From Psychrobacter sp. 1044 (GTDB lineage: Bacteria > Pseudomonadota > Gammaproteobacteria > Pseudomonadales > Moraxellaceae): 64,000 bases of DNA. A program made the position numbers and the translations under genes. The notes beneath the pieces are model-generated. The model was not told where the DNA came from. It made no database searches and saw nothing but the letters and a program-made list of their open reading frames with translations. Shown one piece after another: positions 46,161 to 55,079 of this stretch (its first letter is position 1; each line of letters starts with the position of its first letter). Where the stretch lies: NCBI RefSeq assembly GCF_904846525.1, contig NZ_CAJHAZ010000007.1, positions 62,001 to 126,000 of the forward strand. Direction: 5' to 3'.

Positions 46161-48464
46161 ATGACCGAAACAACCGCACCCGCATCTCTAACAGCAGCTT
46201 CACCAGAATTGTCGCTTGACCTTATTATCACCTGTGCCGATGGGCTTGAGGCACCACTCCAAACTGAGCTGACAAGTTTTGGTATTGCAAGCGAAATCAA
46301 AAGTACAGGCCGTCTGGCAGTTACTGGTACTTTGCGTGACTTATATAGTATTTGTTTGTGGTCACGTGTCGCCTCGCGGGTATTAATGCTCATTAAACGC
46401 AAAAACATCAATGCCGAATACGATGTGGCTGAGCAACTTTATGGCTTGGCAAAATCGGTCAATTGGATTGAGCAGTTTAGTTTAGAACAAACCTTTGCCA
46501 TTCGTCTGTCGGTCGACAAGCGTGTCGCCGTCAGTCAACAGTTTGCGATGCTACGTATCAAAGATGCGATTGCAGATACATTCAATGAAGTTTATGACAG
46601 CCGTCCTAACGTCGATAGTAAAAATCCAGACTTTTCTATATTTGCAACCGTGAATGATAAGCAAGCTGAGCTGTATTTAGATTTATCAGGTACCAGTTTG
46701 CATCGCCGTGGGTATCGTGTGGCAATGACTGAAGCACCACTCAAAGAAAACTTGGCAGCGGCTCTACTATATAGTGCAGGCTGGCACAAGAAAAATGAAG
46801 CTGGCAATGCACCTTTTTATAATGCGCTAATTGATCCAATGTGTGGGTCTGGCACCTTTATTATTGAAGCACTACTCATGCATTGCGATTATGCCGTGGG
46901 TATCGATAAAGCCGCCAATCAATTTGGTTTTTACCAATGGCAGCATCATGACGATGCCTTATGGCAACAGATGATCGATGATGCCCAAACACGCTTCCGC
47001 GAAGCCTTAGCAATTGCTAATGAGCAACCAGATACATTACCACTGATTTTGGGCTTTGATGCCGATAGCGGCGCGATTTTAGCAACAGAGAAAAACCTGA
47101 TTGCCGCAGGGTTGCAAGATTTACTGCCATTACTTGATCTTGAGACGCGGGCGCTTGACCAGCTGAGCACTATTTTGAAGCCATTGGTCGATGACGGTCG
47201 ATTGAGCAACCCTCTAGTCATCACCAACCCACCTTATGGTGAGCGTTTGGGTGATGAAGAGATGATTAAGCCGTTATATCAGGCGATTGGGCTTATTTTG
47301 CAAGACAGCTTTGCTGGTAGCGGCATCGACCCGATGCTTGGCATATTGGCATCTAATGTTGAGCAAGTTGATATCTTACCGATTAAAGAACCAAAAACCT
47401 TACGCTGTCATAATGGTGCTATCACGGTTTATTTCCGCTATGGTACGTTGATTGCTGGACAAACGGGCAATCTCGTTAGTCGCTTCGAAAAACGTGAAAT
47501 TGAAGTGGAAGAGGGACAAGACTTTATCAACCGCTTGCAGAAAAACCTGTCCAAGCTGAAGAAGTTGGCTAAAAAAGACAAGGTTAGTAATTTGCGCGTT
47601 TACAATGCGGATTTGCCCGACTTCAAAGTCGCCGTCGACTTATATGGCGACTATGTGCACGTGCAAGAATATGCGCCACCAAAAACCATTCCACCTGAGA
47701 CGGCTAAAAAACGCTTCAACTTGGCACTAATGGGTATTCGTGAAGTTTTTGGTATTAACCGTGAACAAATATTTATCAAAACCCGTGCACGCCAGTCTGG
47801 TAATGACCAATATAGCAAACAGAACACCACAGAAAAGCGTGGTAAATTTCATGTTGCACGTGAAGATGGTGCTTATTTTTACGTCAACTTTACGGACTAT
47901 TTAGATACGGGTTTGTTCATTGATCACCGTAATATGCGTGCCCGTATCAAAGACAACAGTCGTAATAAATCCGTACTGAACTTATTTGCTTATACCTGTA
48001 CGGCAAGTGTCCATGCAGCATTGGCTGGCGCGAAAAAAGTCACCAGCGTTGACTTGTCACAGAACTATCTAGACTGGGGCAAGCAAAACTTTGTATTAAA
48101 TGGTCTGGACGTTAGCCGCAATAAATATCAATTCGTCGCAGCCGATATCTTTGAGTGGATTAAAGACAACACTGAACAATTTGATGTCATCTTTATCGAT
48201 CCACCGACTTTTTCAAATTCGAAAAAGTTCCAAGGTACCTTTGATGTGCAGCGCGACCACTCTGCCCTCATTAATCGCGCGATGAACCGCTTGACCTCTG
48301 ACGGGATTTTATATTTTTCAAATAACTTTACCCGCTTTGAGCTCGATGAGCAGTTAACCGAGCGTTATGATATTGTCGATATCACGCAAAAAACCATTGG
48401 TTTTGATTTTGATATTAAAAAGCCTATTCATCAAAGCTTTGAGATTCGTCATCGTCAGGGCTGA
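46161..48464 (+). CDS. rlmL: Bifunctional 23S rRNA methyltransferase RlmKL
   Basis: 767 residues. The N-terminal half carries a THUMP domain and the RlmL methyltransferase (m2G2445), with DPMCGSGTFIIEALLMHC and TNPPYGERLGDEE. The C-terminal half is RlmK (m7G2069), with LFAYTCTASVHAALAGAK, VDLSQNYLDWGKQNF and IDPPTFSNSKKF. The fusion is usual in gammaproteobacteria. It acts on 23S rRNA during ribosome assembly. It ends at the 48549 terminator, just before the Ter locus. Confidence 0.96.
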   Translation: MTETTAPASLTAASPELSLDLIITCADGLEAPLQTELTSFGIASEIKSTGRLAVTGTLRDLYSICLWSRVASRVLMLIKRKNINAEYDVAEQLYGLAKSVNWIEQFSLEQTFAIRLSVDKRVAVSQQFAMLRIKDAIADTFNEVYDSRPNVDSKNPDFSIFATVNDKQAELYLDLSGTSLHRRGYRVAMTEAPLKENLAAALLYSAGWHKKNEAGNAPFYNALIDPMCGSGTFIIEALLMHCDYAVGIDKAANQFGFYQWQHHDDALWQQMIDDAQTRFREALAIANEQPDTLPLILGFDADSGAILATEKNLIAAGLQDLLPLLDLETRALDQLSTILKPLVDDGRLSNPLVITNPPYGERLGDEEMIKPLYQAIGLILQDSFAGSGIDPMLGILASNVEQVDILPIKEPKTLRCHNGAITVYFRYGTLIAGQTGNLVSRFEKREIEVEEGQDFINRLQKNLSKLKKLAKKDKVSNLRVYNADLPDFKVAVDLYGDYVHVQEYAPPKTIPPETAKKRFNLALMGIREVFGINREQIFIKTRARQSGNDQYSKQNTTEKRGKFHVAREDGAYFYVNFTDYLDTGLFIDHRNMRARIKDNSRNKSVLNLFAYTCTASVHAALAGAKKVTSVDLSQNYLDWGKQNFVLNGLDVSRNKYQFVAADIFEWIKDNTEQFDVIFIDPPTFSNSKKFQGTFDVQRDHSALINRAMNRLTSDGILYFSNNFTRFELDEQLTERYDIVDITQKTIGFDFDIKKPIHQSFEIRHRQG

Positions 48465-48548
48465 TAATTTAGGTTTATGGATGGATATGAAGGTTAACCA
48501 CCGCATTTAGACGCCATCTTTTATAGTCAGTCTTGTCGTACACATAAC

Positions 48549-48583
48549 AATGACCCAATCGGCTTTGATTGGGTCATTTTTTG
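48549..48583 (+). terminator. Rho-independent terminator after rlmKL
   Basis: The 12-bp stem AATGACCCAATC/GATTGGGTCATT has a GGCTTT loop and a T-run TTTTTTG. It separates rlmKL from the Ter genes. Confidence 0.93.
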
Positions 48584-48739
48584 TTGCTATGATAGAGCGT
48601 CACTAAATACTAGCTAAGTAATAGCTAAGCAACCGTGAAGCGTATATTTACGAGCGCTTTAATCCCACTATTGCGATTGTTTTTATTTATATAACTTAAC
48701 TATCAAACCCTTAATCACTCTAATAACAAGGATAACACC

Positions 48740-49315
48740 ATGGCTTTATCACTTAATAAAGGCGGTAACTTATCGCTTACCAAAACTGACCCAAATTTAA
48801 CGAAGTTACTTATCGGTCTTGGCTGGGATGAACGCGCAACTTCTGGTGCTGAGTTTGATCTTGATGCCAGTGTGTTTTTACTGAATACGGCAGGTAAAGT
48901 ACGCGGCGACCATGACTTCATTTTCTATAACCAGCTTAAGTCTGATAATGGCGCGGTTGAGCATACTGGTGATAACCGCACTGGCGAAGGTGATGGCGAT
49001 GATGAAGTCGTCAAAGTAAACCTGACTCAAGTACCTGCTGATGTGGATAAAATTGTCGTCACTGTTACTATTCATGATGCGGCGGCTCGTAGTCAAAACT
49101 TTGGTCAAGTTGCCAATGCCTTCATTCGTGTCGTGAATGAAGAGACAGGCACTGAAGTGGTACGTTTTGATTTGGCAGAAGATTACTCTGTGGAAACAGC
49201 AATGGTATTTGGCGAAGTCTATCGTCACAACGGTGAATGGAAATTCCGCGCCGTTGGTCAAGGCTATTCAGGCGGCTTGCAAGCCATGTGTCAACAGTAT
49301 GGCGTTGTTATCTAA
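48740..49315 (+). CDS. terD: TerD family protein, copy 1
   Basis: 191 residues with AAGGATAACACC before the ATG. The TerD fold carries the calcium-binding motifs FDLDAS (residues 39-44) and [15 protein letters not shown] (75-89), followed by [14 protein letters not shown] and [18 protein letters not shown]. TerD proteins are calcium-binding, membrane-associated partners of TerC in stress responses to tellurite, phage and other insults. The length equals the copy at 51124, and the two align throughout. It is the first gene of the Ter locus. Possible partners are the TerC-like protein next door and the other TerD-domain proteins. The exact symbol (terD or terE) cannot be decided. Confidence 0.92.
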   Translation: MALSLNKGGNLSLTKTDPNLTKLLIGLGWDERATSGAEFDLDASVFLLNTAGKVRGDHDFIFYNQLKSDNGAVEHTGDNRTGEGDGDDEVVKVNLTQVPADVDKIVVTVTIHDAAARSQNFGQVANAFIRVVNEETGTEVVRFDLAEDYSVETAMVFGEVYRHNGEWKFRAVGQGYSGGLQAMCQQYGVVI

Positions 49316-49589
49316 TGTGATAACTTATTCATGCTTAGACTACTATATGACAATTAAACTCAAAATATAAAGCAAGTATTAGCGCTCTATTTTTACTCAC
49401 CATTAGCAATGATAATGGCTGTAAAATATGGTTGCAAAATAGTCACAATTATTCATAGCTAAATGACTAGTAATGCTTTATGTTTCGTTTAGAATTATGC
49501 AAAAAAAGTGGTTAGCGATAACCGCTTTTTTTGTGGTTTGTGCCTATAGTAGGCCGACCTTAGCTTTATGCAACCAGACAGGATGTGTC

Positions 49590-50654
49590 ATGAGACATTT
49601 TTATTTAGACTTTATTTTCACCGCCATCGCCCTAGCGGTCGCGGCATGGTGGGGATATTCACATGGCGGTATGGGCGGTATGATAACCACCCTATCTATT
49701 ACCGCTATTTTGGCCGTCATGGAGATTTCATTATCGTTTGATAATGCGGTGGTCAACGCCTCAGTCCTTAAGGGCTGGGACGAGTTTTGGAAAAAGATAT
49801 TTTTAACGGTAGGTATTTTAATCGCCGTCTTTGGTATGCGCTTGGTATTCCCTATTGTTATCGTCGCTGTTACTGCCGACCTTGGTATGATGCAAGTAAT
49901 CGATCTGGCATTGAATGATCCTAAAGAATACTCAGCCAGACTATTAGCGCATCATGCCGAAATCTCAGCATTTGGTGGTATTTTCTTGTTGCTCGTCTTC
50001 TTAAACTTCATCTTTGATGAAAAAGAAGTACACTGGTTCGATTGGCTTGAGAGCCGTCTGGCAAAATTAGGTAAAGTCGATGCCATGAGCGTCTTCGTTG
50101 CGCTTATCGTCTTGATGATTGCCGTATCATTTGCCCAGCCTGAGCAATCAGCTGCGGTCCTAATCGCTGGCGTATGGGGCATCTTAGTTTACCTTGGCGT
50201 ACAAGTGGTCTCTGGTATGTTAGAGGGTGATCTTGAAGAAGAACTAGACGCTCAAGGTAACAGTACTGGTGCTGCAACTAGCGCGATTATGAAAGGTGGT
50301 ATTATCGGTTTCTTATATCTAGAAGTCCTTGATGCTTCATTCAGTTTCGATGGCGTGATTGGCGCATTTGCGATTACTAATGACGTAATCGTTATTATGC
50401 TAGGTCTGGCTATTGGTGCGATGTTCGTACGTTCGATGACTATCTTCTTAGTCGATAAAGGCACCCTTGATGAATATGTCTATCTTGAGCATGGCGCGCA
50501 TTATGCTATCGGTGCTTTAGCTATCATCATGCTGCTATCAGTGAAATTCCATGTACCAGAGCTTATCACTGGTCTGATTGGTATTACCTTTATTGGTTGG
50601 GCGTTTGTCGCTTCACTCAATTATCGTAAGCGAGAAGCCAAATCAATTACTTGA
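49590..50654 (+). CDS. terC: TerC-type membrane protein (DUF475)
   Basis: 354 residues from the ATG at 49590, which has AGGA upstream; the frame is open to 49473, but the extra residues look like a chance leader. About nine hydrophobic segments are seen. The acidic, conserved membrane motifs SFDNAVVNASVL and SFDGVIGAFAIT are the hallmark of the DUF475/TerC family, whose members may move metal ions. Between them is a charged loop with FDEKEVHWFDWLESRLAKLG. In Ter loci TerC is proposed to anchor TerD proteins at the membrane. It lies between TerD copies 1 and 2 and ends at two terminators in a row. Confidence 0.88.
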   Translation: MRHFYLDFIFTAIALAVAAWWGYSHGGMGGMITTLSITAILAVMEISLSFDNAVVNASVLKGWDEFWKKIFLTVGILIAVFGMRLVFPIVIVAVTADLGMMQVIDLALNDPKEYSARLLAHHAEISAFGGIFLLLVFLNFIFDEKEVHWFDWLESRLAKLGKVDAMSVFVALIVLMIAVSFAQPEQSAAVLIAGVWGILVYLGVQVVSGMLEGDLEEELDAQGNSTGAATSAIMKGGIIGFLYLEVLDASFSFDGVIGAFAITNDVIVIMLGLAIGAMFVRSMTIFLVDKGTLDEYVYLEHGAHYAIGALAIIMLLSVKFHVPELITGLIGITFIGWAFVASLNYRKREAKSIT

Positions 50655-50738
50655 TGCTCGTTCGATGTTAAAAACCCAAGCAAAAATTTTTAATATCAAA
50701 CAGTATAAAGTGGGTAGATAAAGTTAGTTTAAAAATAG

Positions 50739-50775
50739 ACGGGTTGTACCAAAGCAGTTGGTATGACCCGTTTTT
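50739..50775 (+). terminator. Rho-independent terminator 1 after terC
   Basis: The stem ACGGGTTGTACCAA/TTGGTATGACCCGT has two G-U pairs and a 5-base loop, and is followed by TTTT. Confidence 0.85.
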
Positions 50776-50780
50776 GCTTT

Positions 50781-50819
50781 AAAGCACTTATTTGACACCC
50801 GTTGAATAAGTGCTTTTTT
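50781..50819 (+). terminator. Rho-independent terminator 2 after terC
   Basis: The 12-bp stem AAAGCACTTATT/AATAAGTGCTTT has a 12-base loop and is followed by TTT. It comes 5 bases after the first terminator. Confidence 0.85.
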
Positions 50820-51123
50820 ATGTTGTACTGCCTGACGATCTAATTTACTTTTTGATAACAACACCTTAACGACTGTTGCTCGGACGGTTAAAAAGTATCA
50901 GACTTGCAGCATTGATATGTCCCTTAGTAATCATATCGTAATCACACAAAATACGCCTTGCTTAGTAAGCAATCGCTTAGTATAGTAAATCGTAATGATA
51001 TGCAGGGCGTGGCATACGAGTAAATTTATTCATTGTTTGCATTTATATATCGACCACTGCACTATTTTAGTTTATTTTTTTTATCATTCAATCCACTCAA
51101 TTATTAATCAAAAGGATATTTAT

Positions 51124-51699
51124 ATGGCTATTAGCTTAACAAAAGGCGGCAACGTAAACTTATCAAAAGAAGCGCCGGGTTTAACCAATATTACAGTCGG
51201 TCTTGGCTGGGATCCACGTGCTACTGATGGTCAAGAGTTTGATTTAGATGCGATTGGCTTTTTGGTCAATGAAGCAGGCAAAGTACGTAATGACCAAGAT
51301 TTCATCTTTTTTAACAACTTAAAGTCAGACAATGGCGCGGTTGAGCACACAGGCGATAACCGTACTGGTGAAGGCGACGGCGATGATGAAAAAATCAAAA
51401 TCAATCTTGCTAGCATTCCAGCTGACGTGAGCAAAGTCGCTATCTGTGCGATTATTTATGAAGGTCAAAGCCGCAATCAAAACTTTGGTCAAGTGGGTGA
51501 CGCTTACATCCGTGTCATTAACGATAATGGCGATGCTGAAATCGCACGTTATGACTTATCAGAAGACGGTAGCACCGAAACCGCGATGATTTTTGGTGAA
51601 TTATATCGTCATAGTGGTGACTGGAAATTCCGTGCCGTCGGTCAAGGCTTCAGCGGTGGTCTTGGACCATTAGCGGCTTCTTATGGCGTTAATGTTTAA
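51124..51699 (+). CDS. TerD family protein, copy 2
   Basis: 191 residues from the ATG at 51124 with AAAAGGATATTTAT before it. It has the same length and layout as copy 1: [39 protein letters not shown] and [22 protein letters not shown]. Both calcium-binding segments are complete. It is separated from terC by two terminators and so probably has its own promoter. It may be a TerE-like partner of copy 1. The pair probably arose by duplication. Confidence 0.93.
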   Translation: MAISLTKGGNVNLSKEAPGLTNITVGLGWDPRATDGQEFDLDAIGFLVNEAGKVRNDQDFIFFNNLKSDNGAVEHTGDNRTGEGDGDDEKIKINLASIPADVSKVAICAIIYEGQSRNQNFGQVGDAYIRVINDNGDAEIARYDLSEDGSTETAMIFGELYRHSGDWKFRAVGQGFSGGLGPLAASYGVNV

Positions 51700-51737
51700 G
51701 AGCTGACTAACATTTAGCGCTAATAATATAAGCCCCA

Positions 51738-51780
51738 AAAGCCATCAAGTGTGCCCTACTATCGCATTTGATGGCTTTAA
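51738..51780 (+). terminator. Hairpin after TerD copy 2
   Basis: The 11-bp stem AAAGCCATCAA/TTGATGGCTTT has a 19-base loop. The trailing T-run is short (TTTAAAAG), so termination may be partial. Confidence 0.6.
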
Positions 51781-51870
51781 AAGTAATAGGCTAGCGAAAA
51801 TCTATGGTTAAGCCGACTTACAGACATAACTTACAAATATATAGAATACTGATATAAGGATTCGCACTCT

Positions 51871-52623
51871 ATGACCGCCACGTTTAGCTTGATCGGTACC
51901 ATTGAACCATTTCTTCATTGTAACCTCAAAAAAGGCGACTCCATCTATTGTGAAGCCAATGCAATGGTGATGATGGAATCAAACCTTGAGCTAAAAGGCA
52001 AGCTACAAGGCGGTCTGATGCAGTCACTTATGCGTCGTTTTGCCAACGACGAGTCACTATTTCAACAGCAAATCGAAGCAGTCAATGGTGAAGGCGATTG
52101 TTTACTTGCGCCAACGCTCGACGGTGATATGCAAATCATTGATTGCGGTGCGCAGCAATATACTTTAAGCGATGGCGCATTTGTCGCGGCGCAAACGGGT
52201 GTCGATGTGAAGGCTAAGATTCAACGTAATCTAGGTGGCGCCGTCTTTGGTGATACTGGCGGCTTTATGGTGATGCAGACGCAAGGTCAAGGTCAGGTAG
52301 TGGTATCGGGTTTCGGCTCATTGTTTGAGATTGATGTCGAACCTGGTAAAGACGTCATCATTGATAACGGTCATGTGGTCTGTTGGGACTCGCGTTTGGA
52401 ATATAAACTCTCAGTCGCCACCAGTAAGAAAAAAGGCTTCATGGGCAATATTATCAATTCGGTCACCAGTGGCGAAGGTATGGTTTTAAACTTCTCAGGC
52501 TCAGGCAAAGTCATTATCTGCTCTCGTAATCGTGATAGTTACCAAGGCTGGCTACAAAGCGTCTTAGGGACTAGCTCAGGCGGTCGAGGTGGCAGTAACA
52601 GTTTGCTTGGCAATATCTTATAG
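51871..52623 (+). CDS. AIM24 family protein
   Basis: 250 residues with AAGGATTCGC before the ATG. Two all-beta repeats are suggested: GDSIYCEANAMVMMESNLELKGKLQGGLMQSLMRRF in the first half, and VVSGFGSLFEIDV, VVCWDSRLEYKL, TSGEGMVLNFSGSGKVIICSRN in the second. This is the AIM24 (TIGR00266) layout. Members are widespread, often beside Ter or phage-shock-type genes, and their function is not settled. It lies between TerD copies 2 and 3 on the same strand, suggesting a role in the same response. No signal peptide. Confidence 0.9.
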   Translation: MTATFSLIGTIEPFLHCNLKKGDSIYCEANAMVMMESNLELKGKLQGGLMQSLMRRFANDESLFQQQIEAVNGEGDCLLAPTLDGDMQIIDCGAQQYTLSDGAFVAAQTGVDVKAKIQRNLGGAVFGDTGGFMVMQTQGQGQVVVSGFGSLFEIDVEPGKDVIIDNGHVVCWDSRLEYKLSVATSKKKGFMGNIINSVTSGEGMVLNFSGSGKVIICSRNRDSYQGWLQSVLGTSSGGRGGSNSLLGNIL

Positions 52624-52732
52624 CTATTATTATGTTTTTAAAGCTGTATGTTACAACGACTCCTCGTCATCATGGACTTTATTTAACCCTCTACTCACAA
52701 TTACTATAACACTGTAGTATAAGGAATATCAC

Positions 52733-53341
52733 ATGGCAGTTAGTTTACAAAAAGGTCAGAAAATCTCCCTAAGCAAAGAAGCGGGCGGCGAGCTTACCCA
52801 AGTAAAACTGGGTTTAGGCTGGGACGTTGCTCAAAACCCTCAAGACAAAAAAGGTGGGTTCTTGGGCAAATTATTCGGTGGTGGTAGCGGCGGCGACTCG
52901 ATTGACTTAGATGCTTCGTGCATTATGTTTGATACCAATAAACAAGCCATCGATGCGATTTGGTTCAGTCAGCTGAAATCAAAAGATGGCAGTATCGTCC
53001 ATACTGGTGATAACCGCACTGGCGACGGCGATGGTGACGACGAAGTTATCAATGTCGATCTTTCAAAAATCCCTGCCAATGTCGTCTCTCTAGTATTTAC
53101 GGTCAATAGTTTCACTGGTCAAACGTTTGAAACGGTAGAAAATGCATTTTGTCGTATCGTCAATGCCAATAACAATCAGGAAGTCGCGCGCTACAATTTA
53201 TCAGCGCAAGGTGGGCATACCGCGATGATTATGGCAAAAGTATATCGTCATAATAACGAGTGGAAAATGCATGCGATTGGTGAAACGGCTTCTGGTCGTA
53301 CTTTCCATGACTTGATGCCTGCCATCACGCCGCATGCGTAA
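52733..53341 (+). CDS. TerD family protein with glycine-rich insertion, copy 3
   Basis: 202 residues with AAGGAATATC before the ATG. The TerD domain has LDASCIMFD and [15 protein letters not shown], with FETVENAFCRIVN and KVYRHNNEWKMHAIGE. Between the first strand pair and the DLDAS motif, residues 37-55 are an insertion (KKGGFLGKLFGGGSGGDS) absent from copies 1 and 2. A matching insertion, KKGLLGDLFKQHKAGG, occurs in the TerA half of the gene at 53478. It probably functions with the other TerD proteins. It converges with the TerA gene. Confidence 0.92.
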   Translation: MAVSLQKGQKISLSKEAGGELTQVKLGLGWDVAQNPQDKKGGFLGKLFGGGSGGDSIDLDASCIMFDTNKQAIDAIWFSQLKSKDGSIVHTGDNRTGDGDGDDEVINVDLSKIPANVVSLVFTVNSFTGQTFETVENAFCRIVNANNNQEVARYNLSAQGGHTAMIMAKVYRHNNEWKMHAIGETASGRTFHDLMPAITPHA

Positions 53342-53410
53342 AGGATTCAAAGCTTGAGTTGGATTAGCGTTCATCCGTTAAAATGAGCTCTTGAAGCAAC
53401 GTTATTGATA

Positions 53411-53449
53411 AAAAACAGCCCATCTATAATTAGATCGGCTGTTTTTTTA
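53411..53449. terminator. Bidirectional rho-independent terminator
   Basis: The stem AAAAACAGCC/GGCTGTTTTT, with an inner ATCT/AGAT pairing, lies between the convergent TerD copy 3 and TerA genes. T-runs are present in both directions. Confidence 0.88.
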
Positions 53450-53477
53450 CGTGTGCTAAAGAACATTTTTAAAGCTG

Positions 53478-54752
53478 TTATTTACTCCCTCGCTTCCAGC
53501 TAAAGCCCCAGTTAAAGGCTTTATCCATCTCTTGATGCCCTTTGAAATATTGGTTAATACGTTCAACGTTAATACTACCTTGCTGATTGACCAGACGCGC
53601 AATCGCACACATTGGTAGATTACCTGTCCCTTCTGTCAAACGTGTCTCAATCGGGGGTTGGTCGGGCACATGAATGGTCACGACACCATCGGTCTGCGCC
53701 CAGTTTGGTGCACCTTCATAAATGAAAGCAAAAATAAACACCTCTTCTATCTGCGACCACTGCTGACCGTTGATATCTAGCCATTCACCGCCGCTCACCT
53801 GTCCCGTTCTATCATCAGCACGCAAACACACGTAAGGCGCTGATGTTAAGCTACCAAAGCGATTACCCAATGCCTGAATCAAGGTTTTTTCACCATTTTT
53901 CAGATGAATCATCGCCCCAACATCAAGGTCAATACCGCCCGCTTTATGTTGTTTGAAAAGATCGCCTAACAAGCCTTTTTTGGGTGCTTGCTGATTAGCA
54001 GTCGGATTTTGATTCCAGTTTAAGTTAACAGAGATTTTACCAAAGTCATCACGTTTCTTTAGGTTGATGCTAGACTGATTTTTGGTTAAAGTGATTTTGC
54101 TTAGGTTAATTGACGGATTTGGAGAAGCTGTAGGAATTGGCGGCGGCGTGCTTGTTTGAGGTGCACTACCTGCTTTCTGCGTATTGATGGGCTGAGCTTG
54201 GCCTTGTGACTGGTCTTGTACAGGGCTTTGAGCGGGCGCTTCATCAGCAATTTCAACACCAAAATGCTCAGACAAAGGCTTCAGCCCTCCTTCGAAACCT
54301 TGGGCAATAAAACGGAACTTCCAGCTACCTTGGCGGCGATAACATTCCGCTAAAATAATCGCTTTTTCATTACGTCCAGCTGCACTTAACTGACAAGTCA
54401 TCAGCACTTGGCTGCCTTGCAATACCTGAATATCGACATCGCCAACTTGCGTAAGCGTCTGTGAGCTAGAAAACGCGAGGGCTATCTTCTCAATATTGGC
54501 TGGCTGCGCAGGTAAATTAATATCAAAAAACCCATCGCTATCATGACCACGGAAACTCACACTGCCATCATCGCTACGTGTCTGCCCATAAAATATCATG
54601 TCGCCATCGCCGCGTACTTTACCGTCAGTTGTCAGGCGATATGCCGCGCAATCGACTGCACTTTGGCTTAAAATACGAATGCTAATATGATCTGTTGGCA
54701 GTGGCGCATTGGCACCAGCAATCAGTTGTTGAGGTTGGATTTGGCTCATCAT
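53478..54752 (-). CDS. terA: TerD+TerA fusion protein
   Basis: 424 residues with AAGGATGT before the ATG. Residues 1-168 are a TerD domain lacking the acidic calcium motif (FRGHDSDGFFDINL in its place). A Gln/Pro/Ala-rich linker (about 170-212) follows. The TerA half begins INLSKITLTKNQSSINLKKR and contains NLNWNQNPTANQQAPKKGLLGDLF, GGIDLDVG and the C-terminal DKAFNWGFSWKRGSK. This is the usual TerA arrangement. Its insertion KKGLLGDLF resembles that of TerD copy 3. It is read on the minus strand between the two plus-strand halves of the locus, divergent from the ATP-grasp gene. Confidence 0.9.
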   Translation of the reverse strand: MMSQIQPQQLIAGANAPLPTDHISIRILSQSAVDCAAYRLTTDGKVRGDGDMIFYGQTRSDDGSVSFRGHDSDGFFDINLPAQPANIEKIALAFSSSQTLTQVGDVDIQVLQGSQVLMTCQLSAAGRNEKAIILAECYRRQGSWKFRFIAQGFEGGLKPLSEHFGVEIADEAPAQSPVQDQSQGQAQPINTQKAGSAPQTSTPPPIPTASPNPSINLSKITLTKNQSSINLKKRDDFGKISVNLNWNQNPTANQQAPKKGLLGDLFKQHKAGGIDLDVGAMIHLKNGEKTLIQALGNRFGSLTSAPYVCLRADDRTGQVSGGEWLDINGQQWSQIEEVFIFAFIYEGAPNWAQTDGVVTIHVPDQPPIETRLTEGTGNLPMCAIARLVNQQGSINVERINQYFKGHQEMDKAFNWGFSWKRGSK

Positions 54753-55079
54753 ACATCCTTTGAATTATTTATTATGTGCGTGTGTTTGTTATGCTAATAA
54801 CTGTCATATAGTAGCATGGATGGCCGCTGACTTTTAAAGCGTACGACCGTTCAATAACATGCCAATGACCCTAAAAAATATTTTTACAAATCCTTCATGC
54901 TATTTTGTCAGCAGCATTTATAACGCTTAGCATTTGTATATAATAGCCCCTACTATTAGCAATATTGCGGCTTGTTTTTTTATTGCTGTTTGAGGCTTGC
55001 TTATATTCCTGATGGTGTTGCGATGACGATAGTGAATTATTCAATTATATCTAAAACCTACGATAATGCTGAGAGAATT
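54753..55079. other. Divergent promoter region, TerA / ATP-grasp genes
   Basis: About 327 bases. A TATAAT-like box occurs at about 54938-54943 (GTATATAATAGC), facing the ATP-grasp gene, with no good -35. The frame of the ATP-grasp gene is open through part of this region but looks non-coding. Confidence 0.45.

Larger units (their letters stand above)
50655..51123. other. Intergenic region between terC and the second terD
   Basis: 469 bases holding two terminators (50739-50775 and 50781-50819). The rest, up to 51123, is AT-rich and must supply the promoter for the gene at 51124. A 5' extension of that reading frame from 50995 is not a gene. Confidence 0.5.

Noticed and set aside
49473..49589. 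39-residue N-terminal extension of terC resembling a signal peptide
   Set aside because: The ATG at 49590 has a better ribosome binding site and gives the usual DUF475 N-terminus, so the leader is probably not translated.
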